From positions 1 through 16,796 of the forward strand of contig JAGLWR010000006.1 in NCBI GenBank assembly GCA_023133315.1: a stretch of 16,796 nt of DNA, read 5' to 3'. This DNA comes from Methanomicrobia archaeon. GTDB lineage: Archaea; Methanobacteriota_B; Thermococci; Methanofastidiosales; B48-G16. Below, piece after piece: positions 6,842 to 14,610 of the stretch (its first letter is position 1; the number at the start of each line of letters is the position of its first letter). Both the position numbers and the translations under genes were made by a program. The notes under the pieces are model-generated. The model was not told where the DNA came from, made no database searches, and was given only the letters and a program-made list of their open reading frames with translations.

Positions 6842-8187
6842 TTTCTCACCTCCGAATCTACTTTTTTTATCGCATCACAGAGTATATTCAATCCTTTCTC
6901 AAGTAACTCCTCCGGGATTACTAAAGGAGGAATAACTCTTATATTATTTTTTCCAAACTGTCCCACCATCAAAACTCCGTTTTTCATTGCAACTTCTCTA
7001 ATTTTCTCGGCTAATTTTCCAGAAGGAGTTTTTTTATCTCTATCACTCACTATCTCAAGCCCTATGAGCAGTCCTTTTCCTCTCAAATCTCCGACTATCT
7101 CTGTATCCTCTTTTACCTCATTTAATATGTTAAAAGCAAATTTTCCAAGTTTTTCGGCTCTTTCTGGCAGTTTCTCCTTTAAAATAAAATCTATCGCTGC
7201 AAGAGCAGCTGCACATGAAACAGGGTTTCCTCCAAACGTACTTCCATGTCCCATCTCCTGATTCAGTATCTCTTCCTTTCCAACCAATGCACCCAAGGGG
7301 AACCCTCCGGCTATCCCTTTGGCCAAAGCCATCAAATCGGGCGCCACTCCAAAATGTTCGCACGCAAACATCTTTCCTGTTCTTCCAAATCCTGTTTGTA
7401 CCTCATCTAACGCAAAAATTATATCATTTTCATCACATATCTTCCTTAACTCAGGTAAAAACTCAGGAGGGGGAACTATAGCTCCCTTCTCCCCCTGTAT
7501 GGGCTCTGTTATAATTGTAGCGATCTCATATGGGTGAATTACAGTATCTAAAAATTTGTGCAAAAACTCCATGCACTGCAAACTGCATCCAGGGTATTCC
7601 TCGCCGAAGGGACATCTGTAACAGTAAGGATATGGCACATGGTATACACAGGGCAACAACGGCTGGAAACCAAACTTCCATTCTGAAGAGGAAGCAGAGA
7701 GAGACATTGCAGCAACAGATTGTCCATGAAATGCTCCCATAAAACCAAGAAATGCATCTCTTTCAGAATAAAATTTTGATACCTTTATCAGAGCTTCTAT
7801 TGCCTCTCCCCCACTGTTGCACAAAAAACTTCTTTTCAGATCTCCCGGAGTTATCTCGGCCAGTTTTTCTTTTAACATGGTGTGTGTTTCATAATGAGCT
7901 ATGTGCTGGGAGATATGTATCAGATTATCCATCTGTTTTTTCGCAGCGTCTATAACATAAGGATTGCAGTGCCCGACATTCGACACCGCTATCCCCGAAG
8001 TAAAATCTATGAATTTGTTTCCGTCCAGATCTTCCAAAACTGCACCTTTTCCTCTTTTTATTGCTATCGGAAGCTGTTTTCCTGAAAGGAACAGTGTAGC
8101 AAATCCATACTTCTCATCTTTTTTTCTCAGTTCTAAAGAATTTTTTGCTGGTGGTTCGTTTATTATATTGGGAATCTCTTCTTTCAT
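6838..8187 (-). CDS. Class III PLP aminotransferase (4-aminobutyrate/omega type) or related amino-acid racemase
   Basis: A 449-residue fold-type I PLP enzyme. The phosphate-binding NSGGEA is at 124-129, D261 in the DEVQTGFGRTG motif (261-271) would bind the pyridine nitrogen, and K290 in LAKGIAGG is the Schiff-base lysine. Enzymes of this class transaminate omega-amines or amino acids such as GABA, ornithine or alanine. Archaeal relatives also include broad-specificity amino-acid racemases, so racemase activity cannot be excluded. Residues 189-205 form a Cys-rich insertion, C-x2-C-x8-C-x3-C, which I recall from the archaeal branch. No ribosome-binding site precedes the ATG, and the predicted transcription start coincides with it, so the mRNA is probably leaderless. 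It is divergent from the zinc dehydrogenase cassette and coupled to the downstream winged-helix gene. Confidence 0.88.
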   Translation of the reverse strand: MKEEIPNIINEPPAKNSLELRKKDEKYGFATLFLSGKQLPIAIKRGKGAVLEDLDGNKFIDFTSGIAVSNVGHCNPYVIDAAKKQMDNLIHISQHIAHYETHTMLKEKLAEITPGDLKRSFLCNSGGEAIEALIKVSKFYSERDAFLGFMGAFHGQSVAAMSLSASSSEWKFGFQPLLPCVYHVPYPYCYRCPFGEEYPGCSLQCMEFLHKFLDTVIHPYEIATIITEPIQGEKGAIVPPPEFLPELRKICDENDIIFALDEVQTGFGRTGKMFACEHFGVAPDLMALAKGIAGGFPLGALVGKEEILNQEMGHGSTFGGNPVSCAAALAAIDFILKEKLPERAEKLGKFAFNILNEVKEDTEIVGDLRGKGLLIGLEIVSDRDKKTPSGKLAEKIREVAMKNGVLMVGQFGKNNIRVIPPLVIPEELLEKGLNILCDAIKKVDSEVRK

Positions 8188-8208
8188 ATTGTAATCTTTT
8201 TTAGTACG

Positions 8209-8217
8209 ATATAAAAA
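8209..8217 (-). promoter_or_regulatory. TATA box of the leaderless aminotransferase gene
   Basis: The minus strand reads TTTTTATAT, preceded by the purine-rich GAAAGA (a BRE-like element). A start about 25 nt downstream falls at about 8188, directly at the ATG at 8187. This agrees with the lack of any Shine-Dalgarno sequence. Confidence 0.5.
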
Positions 8218-8241
8218 TCTTTCTATTCCTTTGTTATTAAG

Positions 8242-8269
8242 AAAGATTCTTTACCCAAAAACTTAAATA
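8242..8269 (+). promoter_or_regulatory. AAAGATTCTTT element plus TATA box upstream of the zinc dehydrogenase
   Basis: AAAGATTCTTT (8242-8252) is an inverted repeat (AAAGA, T, TCTTT) followed by TACC, an A-rich BRE and the TATA box CTTAAATA (8262-8269). The same arrangement, with identical 20-nt spacing, stands at 9651-9678. The element also lies upstream of the divergent aminotransferase promoter, so one bound protein could affect both directions. Initiation is expected near 8288. Confidence 0.6.
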
Positions 8270-8299
8270 TGTTAGTTATGTACTCCTAACGGTGAGAAA

Positions 8300-8386
8300 A
8301 TGAAAAGAATAGAACATTTGTTTTGTAAACAGCTGACTATTGGAAACGATTTGTACTGTGTAGTGCTTATATATGGCGAAGGGTGA
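8300..8386 (+). CDS. Small ORF in the leader of the zinc dehydrogenase
   Basis: ATG at 8300, preceded by GGTGAG at 8291-8296, opens a 28-codon frame ending with TGA at 8384-8386. The predicted product MKRIEHLFCKQLTIGNDLYC plus eight residues matches no family I know. It lies directly after the predicted transcription start, and its stop lies within GGGTGAT, which is also the ribosome-binding site of the dehydrogenase, so translation of the two could be coupled. It may be a leader peptide, a genuine small protein, or a chance frame. Together with the flanking promoters it accounts for the gap between 8188 and 8391. Confidence 0.4.
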   Translation: MKRIEHLFCKQLTIGNDLYCVVLIYGEG

Positions 8387-8391
8387 TTGTG

Positions 8392-9478
8392 ATGAAAGCC
8401 GCTGTCTGTTATGAATTCGGCAAACCTTTGGTTGTCGAAGAGATCGATATAAATCCACCGCATAAAGGTGAAGTGAAGGTTCGTCTTACCGCCACTGCAA
8501 TATGTCATAGTGATATCCATATCATTAGAGGAGAATGGGGTGGAGAAGTACCTGTTGTAGCCGGCCACGAAGCTGCAGGAATTGTTGAAGAGGTAGGAGA
8601 AAACGTTACAATGACGAAGCCAGGCGATCCCGTCGTCGTGTCGCTATTAAGATCCTGTGGAAGATGTTTCTATTGCACCACAGGGTCTCCTTACATATGT
8701 GGGGGTGAGTTTGCATTGGATACGGAGAATCGTCTTCACAACAAACGTGGGCAGTCTCTCCAACTTGGGCTACGAACGGGTGCTTTCGCCGAATGTGCCA
8801 TTGTCGACCAATCCCAAGTTGTTTCTATTCCTAAAGAAATGCCTCTGGATCGGGCATCTCTCCTGGCTTGTTGTGTCATAACTGGAATTGGAGCAGTAGT
8901 TAACACGGCCAAGGTTGAGCCAGGCAGTAGCGTCGTTGTGATCGGGACTGGGGGCGTCGGGCTCAATATCCTGCAGGGGGCAGTATTAGTCGGAGCACAT
9001 CCGATCATTGCAATAGATCTTCTGGATAGTAAGTTAACGGCTGCTCAGGCTTTTGGAGCAACCCACGTCATTAACGCTGCGCAGGAAGAAACACCGGAGA
9101 AGATTGTAAAGGAACTGACGTCGGATCGAGGCGCTGACTATGTGTTCGTGGCGACTGGGAGCACTACGGCTGTGATGCAGGGTTTCAACATGATTCGCGA
9201 TGAAGGAACGGTAGTCATCGTTGGAATACCTGAGACCGGAGCAACTGTGTCTCTACCTGTAAGTCAATTCGTAATGGGTGGTGGACAAAGAATTATGGGC
9301 AGCGTCATGGGATCGACCCGATTGAGTGTGGATGTCCCCTGGCTGGTAAATCTCTATCAGGACGGACGGCCTCAAACTGGATGAGCTCATCACTGCCAGA
9401 TATCCTCTGGAACAGATTAACGAAGCCATAGAGGCAATGGAAAGGGGAAAAGCTCTCCGCAATGTGATCGTATTTTAG
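8392..9478 (+). pseudogene. Zinc-dependent alcohol dehydrogenase, frameshifted near the 3' end
   Basis: A medium-chain, class III-like zinc alcohol dehydrogenase. Visible are C38 and GHE (58-60, H59) for catalytic zinc with C160 or C161 as the third ligand, C89/92/95/103 for structural zinc, and the Rossmann GTGGVG at 185-190. The start at 8392 follows GGGTGAT. Reading stops at TGA 9382-9384 after residue 330. One extra base within GGCC (9368-9371) explains this: removing it continues the frame as LKLDELITARYPLEQINEAI and on to a natural stop at 9476-9478, restoring a full 361-residue protein. Arginine codons are mostly CGN (10 of 16), while the neighbouring flavoprotein gene uses only AGA/AGG, so the gene is probably a recent acquisition. 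Loss of the C-terminal 35 residues would truncate the catalytic domain. A sequencing error is the main alternative, in which case this is an intact gene. Confidence 0.85.
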
Positions 9479-9650
9479 TTTGTTGAGTCAACGAAATCAT
9501 TGTCTTATCTTCAGGAAAGATTTGTTAGTATAGTTAGTGATATATTTATCTTTGAGTTGTTCTGTAAGATATATAGATGATCATGATAAACCTACAAAAC
9601 ATAGTTTTCTCCATTTTTAAGTAAGAGAAAATATAATCGTACTCAACCAA

Positions 9651-9678
9651 AAAGATTCTTTACCGAAAACCTTAAATA
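9651..9678 (+). promoter_or_regulatory. AAAGATTCTTT element plus TATA box driving the ABC transporter operon
   Basis: AAAGATTCTTT (9651-9661), TACC, GAAAAC and CTTAAATA (9671-9678) repeat the unit at 8242-8269 with two differing bases and the same spacing. Initiation is expected about 25-27 nt after the TATA box, near 9699-9701. The binding-protein mRNA would therefore have a leader of about 145 nt. Confidence 0.65.
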
Positions 9679-9700
9679 CAAAAGGAACACTACATATATT

Positions 9701-9760
9701 ATGCCTATGATGGAAAGATTGAACACAATAAAACGGATACTAATAAATAAGAAAAAATGA
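9701..9760 (+). CDS. 19-codon leader ORF at the predicted transcription start
   Basis: ATG at 9701 coincides with the predicted transcription start, so the ORF would be read from a leaderless 5' end. It ends with TGA at 9758-9760 and encodes MPMMERLNTIKRILINKKK, a short basic peptide with no recognised family. Its first codons form the 5' arm of the inverted repeat in this leader. It may act only as a cis-acting leader. Chance occurrence is possible in such a short frame. Confidence 0.3.
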   Translation: MPMMERLNTIKRILINKKK

Positions 9761-9800
9761 CAAGAGAAGAGCGGATACAGAAAGAGACATATCATAGGCA
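9702..9800 (+). promoter_or_regulatory. Leader RNA stem: 10-bp inverted repeat spanning the short ORF
   Basis: TGCCTATGAT (9702-9711) and ATCATAGGCA (9791-9800) are exact reverse complements separated by 79 nt. In the transcript they can form a 10-bp stem, extendable by a G-U pair, that encloses the short ORF and buries its start region. The binding-protein ribosome-binding site lies 33 nt further on. A transcription- or translation-control leader is possible. No known riboswitch class is recognised. Confidence 0.4.
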
Positions 9801-9845
9801 AGTATACTAAGAGTATTTAAGAAAAACTGGAAAGGAGTTGTAAAA

Positions 9846-11741
9846 ATGCAAAATCTAAAAAAGAAAATTATGACATTAGGGATACTGTTTATAGTAGTTG
9901 CAAGTCTATCCCTAAGTAAGTGCGTAGTTAAAACAGACGAAGAAAATGTCCTAAAAATTGGAGGTAGCTTAGAACCTAAGACCTTAAATCCATTAGCAGC
10001 TGAATCTAGTGAAAACTGGTACGTTTTAAGAATGATATACAACGGCGGTCTGCTGGAACAGAGAGGATTGTACATGTTTTCTCCAGTATCTCTTGAGATG
10101 ATACCATATCTGGCTGATGGGATGCCGGAATATGACGATGCAACGAACACTGCAATTGTCAAGTTAAAAAAAGGTGTTAAATGGCACGATGGTGTAGAAT
10201 TTACAGCTGAAGATGTTAAGTTTACTTTGGATCTTTTCGCAGAGTTCAACGTTGCTAACTATCTCGTAACAATTTTTGATGTCGAAAAAATTGAAGTTGT
10301 AGATCCACACACCCTGAAGTTCTATCTAACAACAAAATCAGCGTATTTCTACTACAAAACTTTAATGACATTAATACTGCCAAAACATCAATGGGAGTCC
10401 GTTGTGGAAGAAGCACGAAAATCAGATGCTCCGGAGAGATATGTATTTGATTATCAAAATGAGAATCCAGTAGGTCTTGGGCCTTATAAACTTGCAGAAT
10501 ACAAGAGAGGTTCTTATGTCCTGTTGGAGAAGGATCCAAATTGGTTCTTCAAAGATTATGAAGTCTCGATGGGTAATGGTAAAACACTGAAATATGATCT
10601 AAAGGCAGACAAGATACTTATGAACTTCTATGCAAGTCAATCTGCAGCAGTTCTTGCACTTCAGAAAGGAGAGATCGATGTTACTACGATGGAGATCAGG
10701 GCTGGATTCATTGAAGATATAGAAGCCGATCCGGACCTTACTGTAAGTACAGAAAACTCACGTGCATTCACGAGATTTATTGGATTTAATTTCAGGAGAG
10801 AACCATACAGTGATTCGGCTTTCAGAGCAGCTTTGCATTACATTATAGATAAGGACTATATCGAAAACGTAATCTTGGAAGGATACGGATCCTCTGCAGA
10901 TTCAATGGTTTCCAGAGAGCTCACTAACTGGTATAATCCTAATTTACCAAAATACGGTATTGGATTGACGGAAGCAGAGCGCATGACGCAGGCTATGGAA
11001 CTTCTAAAAAATGCAGGGTATTCTTGGGAAAAGGAACCTGTGATCGAAAATGGAACAGTAGTAGCAGGTGAAGGGTTAATACTGCCAAGTGGAGAGAAGA
11101 TGGGTAGAATGGAGTTTTTAACATATTCTCCAGAAGTGGGCCCGCATGAGTTCCAGACAGGATCAGCAATTATGGGCTGGTGGAAAAAGCTTGGAATAGA
11201 CGTATACCAGAATCCTGTTGAATTTGGTGCTATGTTAAACAAAGTATACTGGGATAATGACTTCGATGCAGTGCTCTTTGAAATGCAGAATGAATTATAT
11301 CCTCTACAATTGCATTACTACTACGACATCGATGAAATATACCAGTACGGATGGAACATGATGGCATACGTAAATGAGGAATATGAAAGACTTGCCGATG
11401 AATGGATAGGTATGATTGACGATCCGGGAGCCGCAAAAACAAGAGCGTTTGAACTACAGGCGATTATCGCACAAGACAACCCTACAATCCCCCTATACGA
11501 CGAAAAAATAATACAAGTAATGAACACAAGCAGATGGACTGGATGGATAGAACAGTATGATGGCCCTGTAAACTGGCATTCTCTTTGCAGTGTAGATCCT
11601 GTATCAGAGGAAAAACCAACTACAACTGCACCACCTACTACTGCGGCGGAAGAAGGAATGAGCACAACTACGATAGCTGGCGTAGTGATTGTGATACTAA
11701 TAATCATAATCGTTGCGTACTACGTTACAAAAAAGAAATAA
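9846..11741 (+). CDS. Peptide/nickel-type ABC transporter substrate-binding protein (SBP_bac_5)
   Basis: A 631-residue extracellular family 5 solute-binding protein, the class that binds peptides, opines and nickel complexes. After a basic, hydrophobic N-terminal signal (residues 1-25, ending LSLSKC; the Lys before Cys makes a poor lipobox) comes the family fold, starting LKIGGSLEPKTLNPL and containing GVKWHDGVEFTAEDVKFTLD and PVGLGPYKLAEY. The C-terminus is a Thr/Pro linker (about 588-606), a membrane segment (about 610-627) and a KKK end, so the protein is anchored at its C-terminus as in many archaeal binding proteins. GGAG lies 8 nt before the start. It heads the transporter operon, but a strong oligo-T tract follows it, suggesting higher expression than the permeases. 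The ligand cannot be deduced from sequence alone. Confidence 0.93.
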   Translation: MQNLKKKIMTLGILFIVVASLSLSKCVVKTDEENVLKIGGSLEPKTLNPLAAESSENWYVLRMIYNGGLLEQRGLYMFSPVSLEMIPYLADGMPEYDDATNTAIVKLKKGVKWHDGVEFTAEDVKFTLDLFAEFNVANYLVTIFDVEKIEVVDPHTLKFYLTTKSAYFYYKTLMTLILPKHQWESVVEEARKSDAPERYVFDYQNENPVGLGPYKLAEYKRGSYVLLEKDPNWFFKDYEVSMGNGKTLKYDLKADKILMNFYASQSAAVLALQKGEIDVTTMEIRAGFIEDIEADPDLTVSTENSRAFTRFIGFNFRREPYSDSAFRAALHYIIDKDYIENVILEGYGSSADSMVSRELTNWYNPNLPKYGIGLTEAERMTQAMELLKNAGYSWEKEPVIENGTVVAGEGLILPSGEKMGRMEFLTYSPEVGPHEFQTGSAIMGWWKKLGIDVYQNPVEFGAMLNKVYWDNDFDAVLFEMQNELYPLQLHYYYDIDEIYQYGWNMMAYVNEEYERLADEWIGMIDDPGAAKTRAFELQAIIAQDNPTIPLYDEKIIQVMNTSRWTGWIEQYDGPVNWHSLCSVDPVSEEKPTTTAPPTTAAEEGMSTTTIAGVVIVILIIIIVAYYVTKKK

Positions 11742-11746
11742 TATAA

Positions 11747-11763
11747 TTTTTTTTCTTTTTTTT
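11747..11763 (+). terminator. Oligo-T terminator/attenuator after the binding-protein gene
   Basis: Eight T, one C and eight T begin 6 nt after the binding-protein stop. This is a strong archaeal intrinsic termination signal within an otherwise continuous operon. Partial read-through would give the usual excess of binding protein over membrane and ATPase subunits. Confidence 0.65.
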
Positions 11764-11785
11764 ATTGAAAAAAGGGAGATATAAA

Positions 11786-12760
11786 ATGAGTCTAAGAAGA
11801 TACACAGTAATGAGGTTTATCCAATTACTGGTTACTTTTTTCATAGTAATGACCCTTATTTTTATATTGTTCAGATTAATGCCCGGGGACCCAGGCGTAT
11901 TTCTCATATCTCCTAAAATGTCAGAAGCAGCTAAGGAAACAATCCGTGAACAGTTTGGATTGACAAAATCAATTCCTGAACAGTATATATTCTTTATCAA
12001 AAATACGTTAAAAGGCGAATTCGGAGACTCTTTCTATTATGGAAGACCTGTAAAAGACATTTTATTTGAAAAAATCTTAAATTCAATCGTTTTATTTACA
12101 TTTGGAGCAATTCTTGCGTATGCAATCGGAATGACCATAGGAAAGATCATAGCATGGAAGAGAGGATCAAAAACCGACACATTCTTTACAATGGTGGGAT
12201 TGGGATTCTGGACATTTTTTCCACCTTGGTTGGGATTGATTCTTATTTGGATATTTTCATATAGATTGGATCTGTTTCCTCTTGGAGGAATGATAACTCC
12301 CGATGTATGGGCATTCAATCCTACCTTATCTCAAAAGATCATAGATTTTTTACACCATCTCGCACTTCCATTAATGGCATACGTTTTGATGTGGTTTGCT
12401 GGAAGTATGCTCATCATGAGAAATAGTATGTTAGAGACCTTGAGAGAAGATTATATACTTACTGCAAAAGCCAAAGGACTAAAAGACAAGGTAGTCAGGG
12501 ATAAACACGCAGCAAGAAATGCAATGCTTCCAGTTGTAACATCGTTTTCAATGAGTATTGCATTCTCTTTTGGGGGGGGTGTATTAATCGAAACTGTATT
12601 TTCTTGGCCGGGCATTGGGAGAACAATAGTCGACGTAACACTGCTGCAAGACTACCCGTTGGCCCAGGCTTCATTTATGGTAATAACTTTGGCAGTATTA
12701 ATCGCAAATTTTGCAGCAGATATAGTTTATGCATATTTGGATCCAAGAGTAAAGTATTAG
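11786..12760 (+). CDS. dppB: ABC transporter permease, DppB type
   Basis: A 324-residue inner-membrane subunit of the peptide/nickel transporter class, with about six membrane segments (first about 11-30). The EAA loop that docks the ATPase is at about 221-250 (EDYILTAKAKGL... then ARNAMLP), and the typical ending YAYLDPRVKY is present. The start is the ATG at 11786, with GGGAG 7 nt upstream. An upstream TTG at 11765 lies in the oligo-T region and is not needed. No promoter is evident between the terminator and this gene, so expression likely depends on read-through. Confidence 0.93.
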   Translation: MSLRRYTVMRFIQLLVTFFIVMTLIFILFRLMPGDPGVFLISPKMSEAAKETIREQFGLTKSIPEQYIFFIKNTLKGEFGDSFYYGRPVKDILFEKILNSIVLFTFGAILAYAIGMTIGKIIAWKRGSKTDTFFTMVGLGFWTFFPPWLGLILIWIFSYRLDLFPLGGMITPDVWAFNPTLSQKIIDFLHHLALPLMAYVLMWFAGSMLIMRNSMLETLREDYILTAKAKGLKDKVVRDKHAARNAMLPVVTSFSMSIAFSFGGGVLIETVFSWPGIGRTIVDVTLLQDYPLAQASFMVITLAVLIANFAADIVYAYLDPRVKY

Positions 12761-12771
12761 AGAGGATTAAA

Positions 12772-13650
12772 ATGAAAATAATAAGAGGAAAGTCTAAGAC
12801 ATGGGATCTTTTTATTAAAAGTACCCTTGGAAAGGTCGGATTGGGTCTTCTGATAACCTTCGCGATAATGGCAGTGCTCTCTCCGATCTGGATAGCCCGA
12901 AACCCCCAGATCTACGATCCTCTAACTGGAAAAGATCCAAATGTGTTCGGATCGATACCGCCTACGATGGCACATCCTCTGGGAACTGATCAGCTCGGAA
13001 GAGATCTTCTATCGCAATTGTTGAAAGGTTCTCAGATTGCATTTCTTGTGGGAATATCCGTTGGAGTTTTTTCTACTTCCATAGGCACGTTGATAGGGCT
13101 GATCTCAGGGTATTATAGAGGAAAAATAGAGATAGTTCTTATGAGGCTGACAGATATTGTAATGACTCTTCCACTATTACCCTTACTTATTGTAATATCT
13201 GGAATTTTTGGAAGAAAAGATATCCGAATGATAGTTCTTGTCCTCTCGTTGGCTGGATGGACGCTGGCAGCCAGAGTTATACGTTCTCAAACATTGACAT
13301 TGAAAGAGAGACCTTACATCGAATCTGCGAGAGTATCCGGAGCCTCCAATATGAGAATTATTTTTAAGCACATTGCGCCAAATATACTTCCACTTACTTT
13401 TCTTTATATGACGATAGGCGTCACATATGCAATTTTAACTGAAGCCGGACTGGGATTCCTTGGATTAAGCGATCCCACGATTTCAAGCTGGGGCATGATG
13501 TTGCAATGGTGTTTTATGAGCGGATACACATTTAAAGCACTATACTGGATGATCCCTCCAGGACTTTGTATATCTGCACTTGCTCTATCCTTCTATCTTG
13601 TAGGATACGCGATGGAGGAAATAGTAAATCCAAGATTAAGGGAGAGATAA
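12772..13650 (+). CDS. dppC: ABC transporter permease, DppC type
   Basis: A 292-residue second permease. Diagnostic features are the N-terminal membrane segment (about 22-40), the family motif HPLGTDQLGRD (68-78), and the EAA loop ERPYIESARVSGAS (179-192) followed by IAPNILPL. The start is the ATG at 12772, 11 nt after the DppB stop and preceded by AGAGG. In-frame codons further upstream belong to the DppB gene region and give no permease-like residues. It pairs with DppB to form the membrane channel. Confidence 0.93.
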   Translation: MKIIRGKSKTWDLFIKSTLGKVGLGLLITFAIMAVLSPIWIARNPQIYDPLTGKDPNVFGSIPPTMAHPLGTDQLGRDLLSQLLKGSQIAFLVGISVGVFSTSIGTLIGLISGYYRGKIEIVLMRLTDIVMTLPLLPLLIVISGIFGRKDIRMIVLVLSLAGWTLAARVIRSQTLTLKERPYIESARVSGASNMRIIFKHIAPNILPLTFLYMTIGVTYAILTEAGLGFLGLSDPTISSWGMMLQWCFMSGYTFKALYWMIPPGLCISALALSFYLVGYAMEEIVNPRLRER

Positions 13651-13652
13651 TT

Positions 13653-14606
13653 ATGGGGATCATTGAGATTGAGAACCTGAAAATATACTATAAAACTGTG
13701 AAAGGGTATGTTAAGGCCGTTGAGAACGTTTCATTTAACATTGAAAAAGGAGAGACAATGGGACTCGTTGGAGAGTCAGGATGTGGAAAAACAACGATAG
13801 GAATGTCTATAATGAGACTCTTGCCGCGGAATGCGAAAATAATAGGTGGTAAGATAATATTTGAAGGGGAAGACCTGATCAAAAAGAGAGAGGAGGAAAT
13901 GGAGAAGATAAGATGGAAGGAAATATCCATGATATTCCAGGCAGCGATGAACGCATTAAATCCTGTTTACAAGATAGAAAATCAGATCCTTGAAGCAATA
14001 TACGCTCATGAAAATATCTCAAAAAAGGAAGCTGTAGAAAGAGTTTCAAGACTCTATTCACTTGTGGGTATAGACCCGAGAAGAGCTAAAGAGTATCCTC
14101 ATGAATACAGCGGTGGGATGAAACAGAGAGCTGTAATTGCGATGGCACTTGCCTGCAACCCAAAATTTATTATTGCAGATGAACCCACAACAGCTTTAGA
14201 TGTCATGGTCCAGGATCAGATCATCTCTGAAATAAAAGAAATTCAAAAAAAGTTACAGATGACCATGATGTACATTTCACATGACATATCTGTTATTGCA
14301 GAAACTTGTAAGAGAATCGGAGTAATGTATGCTGGGGGTATCGTTGAATATGCGGATGCGATCCCCCTATTTAAAAAACCTCTTCATCCATATACTAAAG
14401 CTTTGATGAATTCATTTCCGTCTATTAAAGGTGAAAAGAAAAAATTAACTCCCGTGCCAGGAGAGCCTCCAAATCTACTGAATCCACCTTCTGGCTGCAG
14501 ATTCCATCCAAGATGTTCAAAGGCAAAAAGTCTATGCAGAAAAAAGGCGCCAAAATTTGTAGAATACCAGCACAGGCACTTCGTTGCTTGTCATTATGTA
14601 GGGTGA
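13653..14606 (+). CDS. dppD: ABC transporter ATPase, DppD type with four-cysteine C-terminal motif
   Basis: A 317-residue nucleotide-binding subunit. Walker A GESGCGKT is at 40-47, the Q-loop follows IFQ (94-96), the signature YSGGM is at 152-156, Walker B FIIADE is at 172-177 and the switch His is H210. The C-terminal oligopeptide-transporter extension (about 240-317) carries C282-x5-C288-x6-C295-x17-C313, the pattern reported to hold a [4Fe-4S] cluster in DppD/OppD-type proteins. The start at 13653 is 2 nt after the DppC stop, with GGGAG 8 nt upstream. It forms a heterodimeric motor with the next gene. Confidence 0.93.
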   Translation: MGIIEIENLKIYYKTVKGYVKAVENVSFNIEKGETMGLVGESGCGKTTIGMSIMRLLPRNAKIIGGKIIFEGEDLIKKREEEMEKIRWKEISMIFQAAMNALNPVYKIENQILEAIYAHENISKKEAVERVSRLYSLVGIDPRRAKEYPHEYSGGMKQRAVIAMALACNPKFIIADEPTTALDVMVQDQIISEIKEIQKKLQMTMMYISHDISVIAETCKRIGVMYAGGIVEYADAIPLFKKPLHPYTKALMNSFPSIKGEKKKLTPVPGEPPNLLNPPSGCRFHPRCSKAKSLCRKKAPKFVEYQHRHFVACHYVG

Positions 14607-14610
14607 TACT

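Larger units (their letters stand above)
9479..9845. other. 367-nt intergenic region upstream of the ABC transporter
   Basis: No conserved gene is seen. The first part (9479-9600) is AT-rich with only a short palindrome (GTTGA, G, TCAAC at 9482-9492). TTTTCTC (9605-9611) and GAGAAAA (9625-9631) could form a 7-bp hairpin. Then come the promoter at 9651-9678, a short ORF at 9701-9760, a long-range inverted repeat (9702-9711 with 9791-9800), an 8-bp palindrome AGTATACT (9801-9808), and the ribosome-binding site GGAG (9834-9837) of the binding-protein gene. Confidence 0.7.

Noticed and set aside
9361..9384. Programmed ribosomal frameshift in the zinc dehydrogenase
   Set aside because: The site lacks a slippery heptamer or a stimulatory structure, and the gene family does not use recoding; a mutation or sequence error is simpler.
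9482..9492. GTTGA-G-TCAAC palindrome as terminator of the zinc dehydrogenase
   Set aside because: A 5-bp stem with a single-base centre cannot form a stable hairpin and no T-run follows.
9740..10249. 169-codon minus-strand frame over the binding-protein start
   Set aside because: It is the complement of a clear SBP_bac_5 N-terminus and the leader; no domain is recognised.
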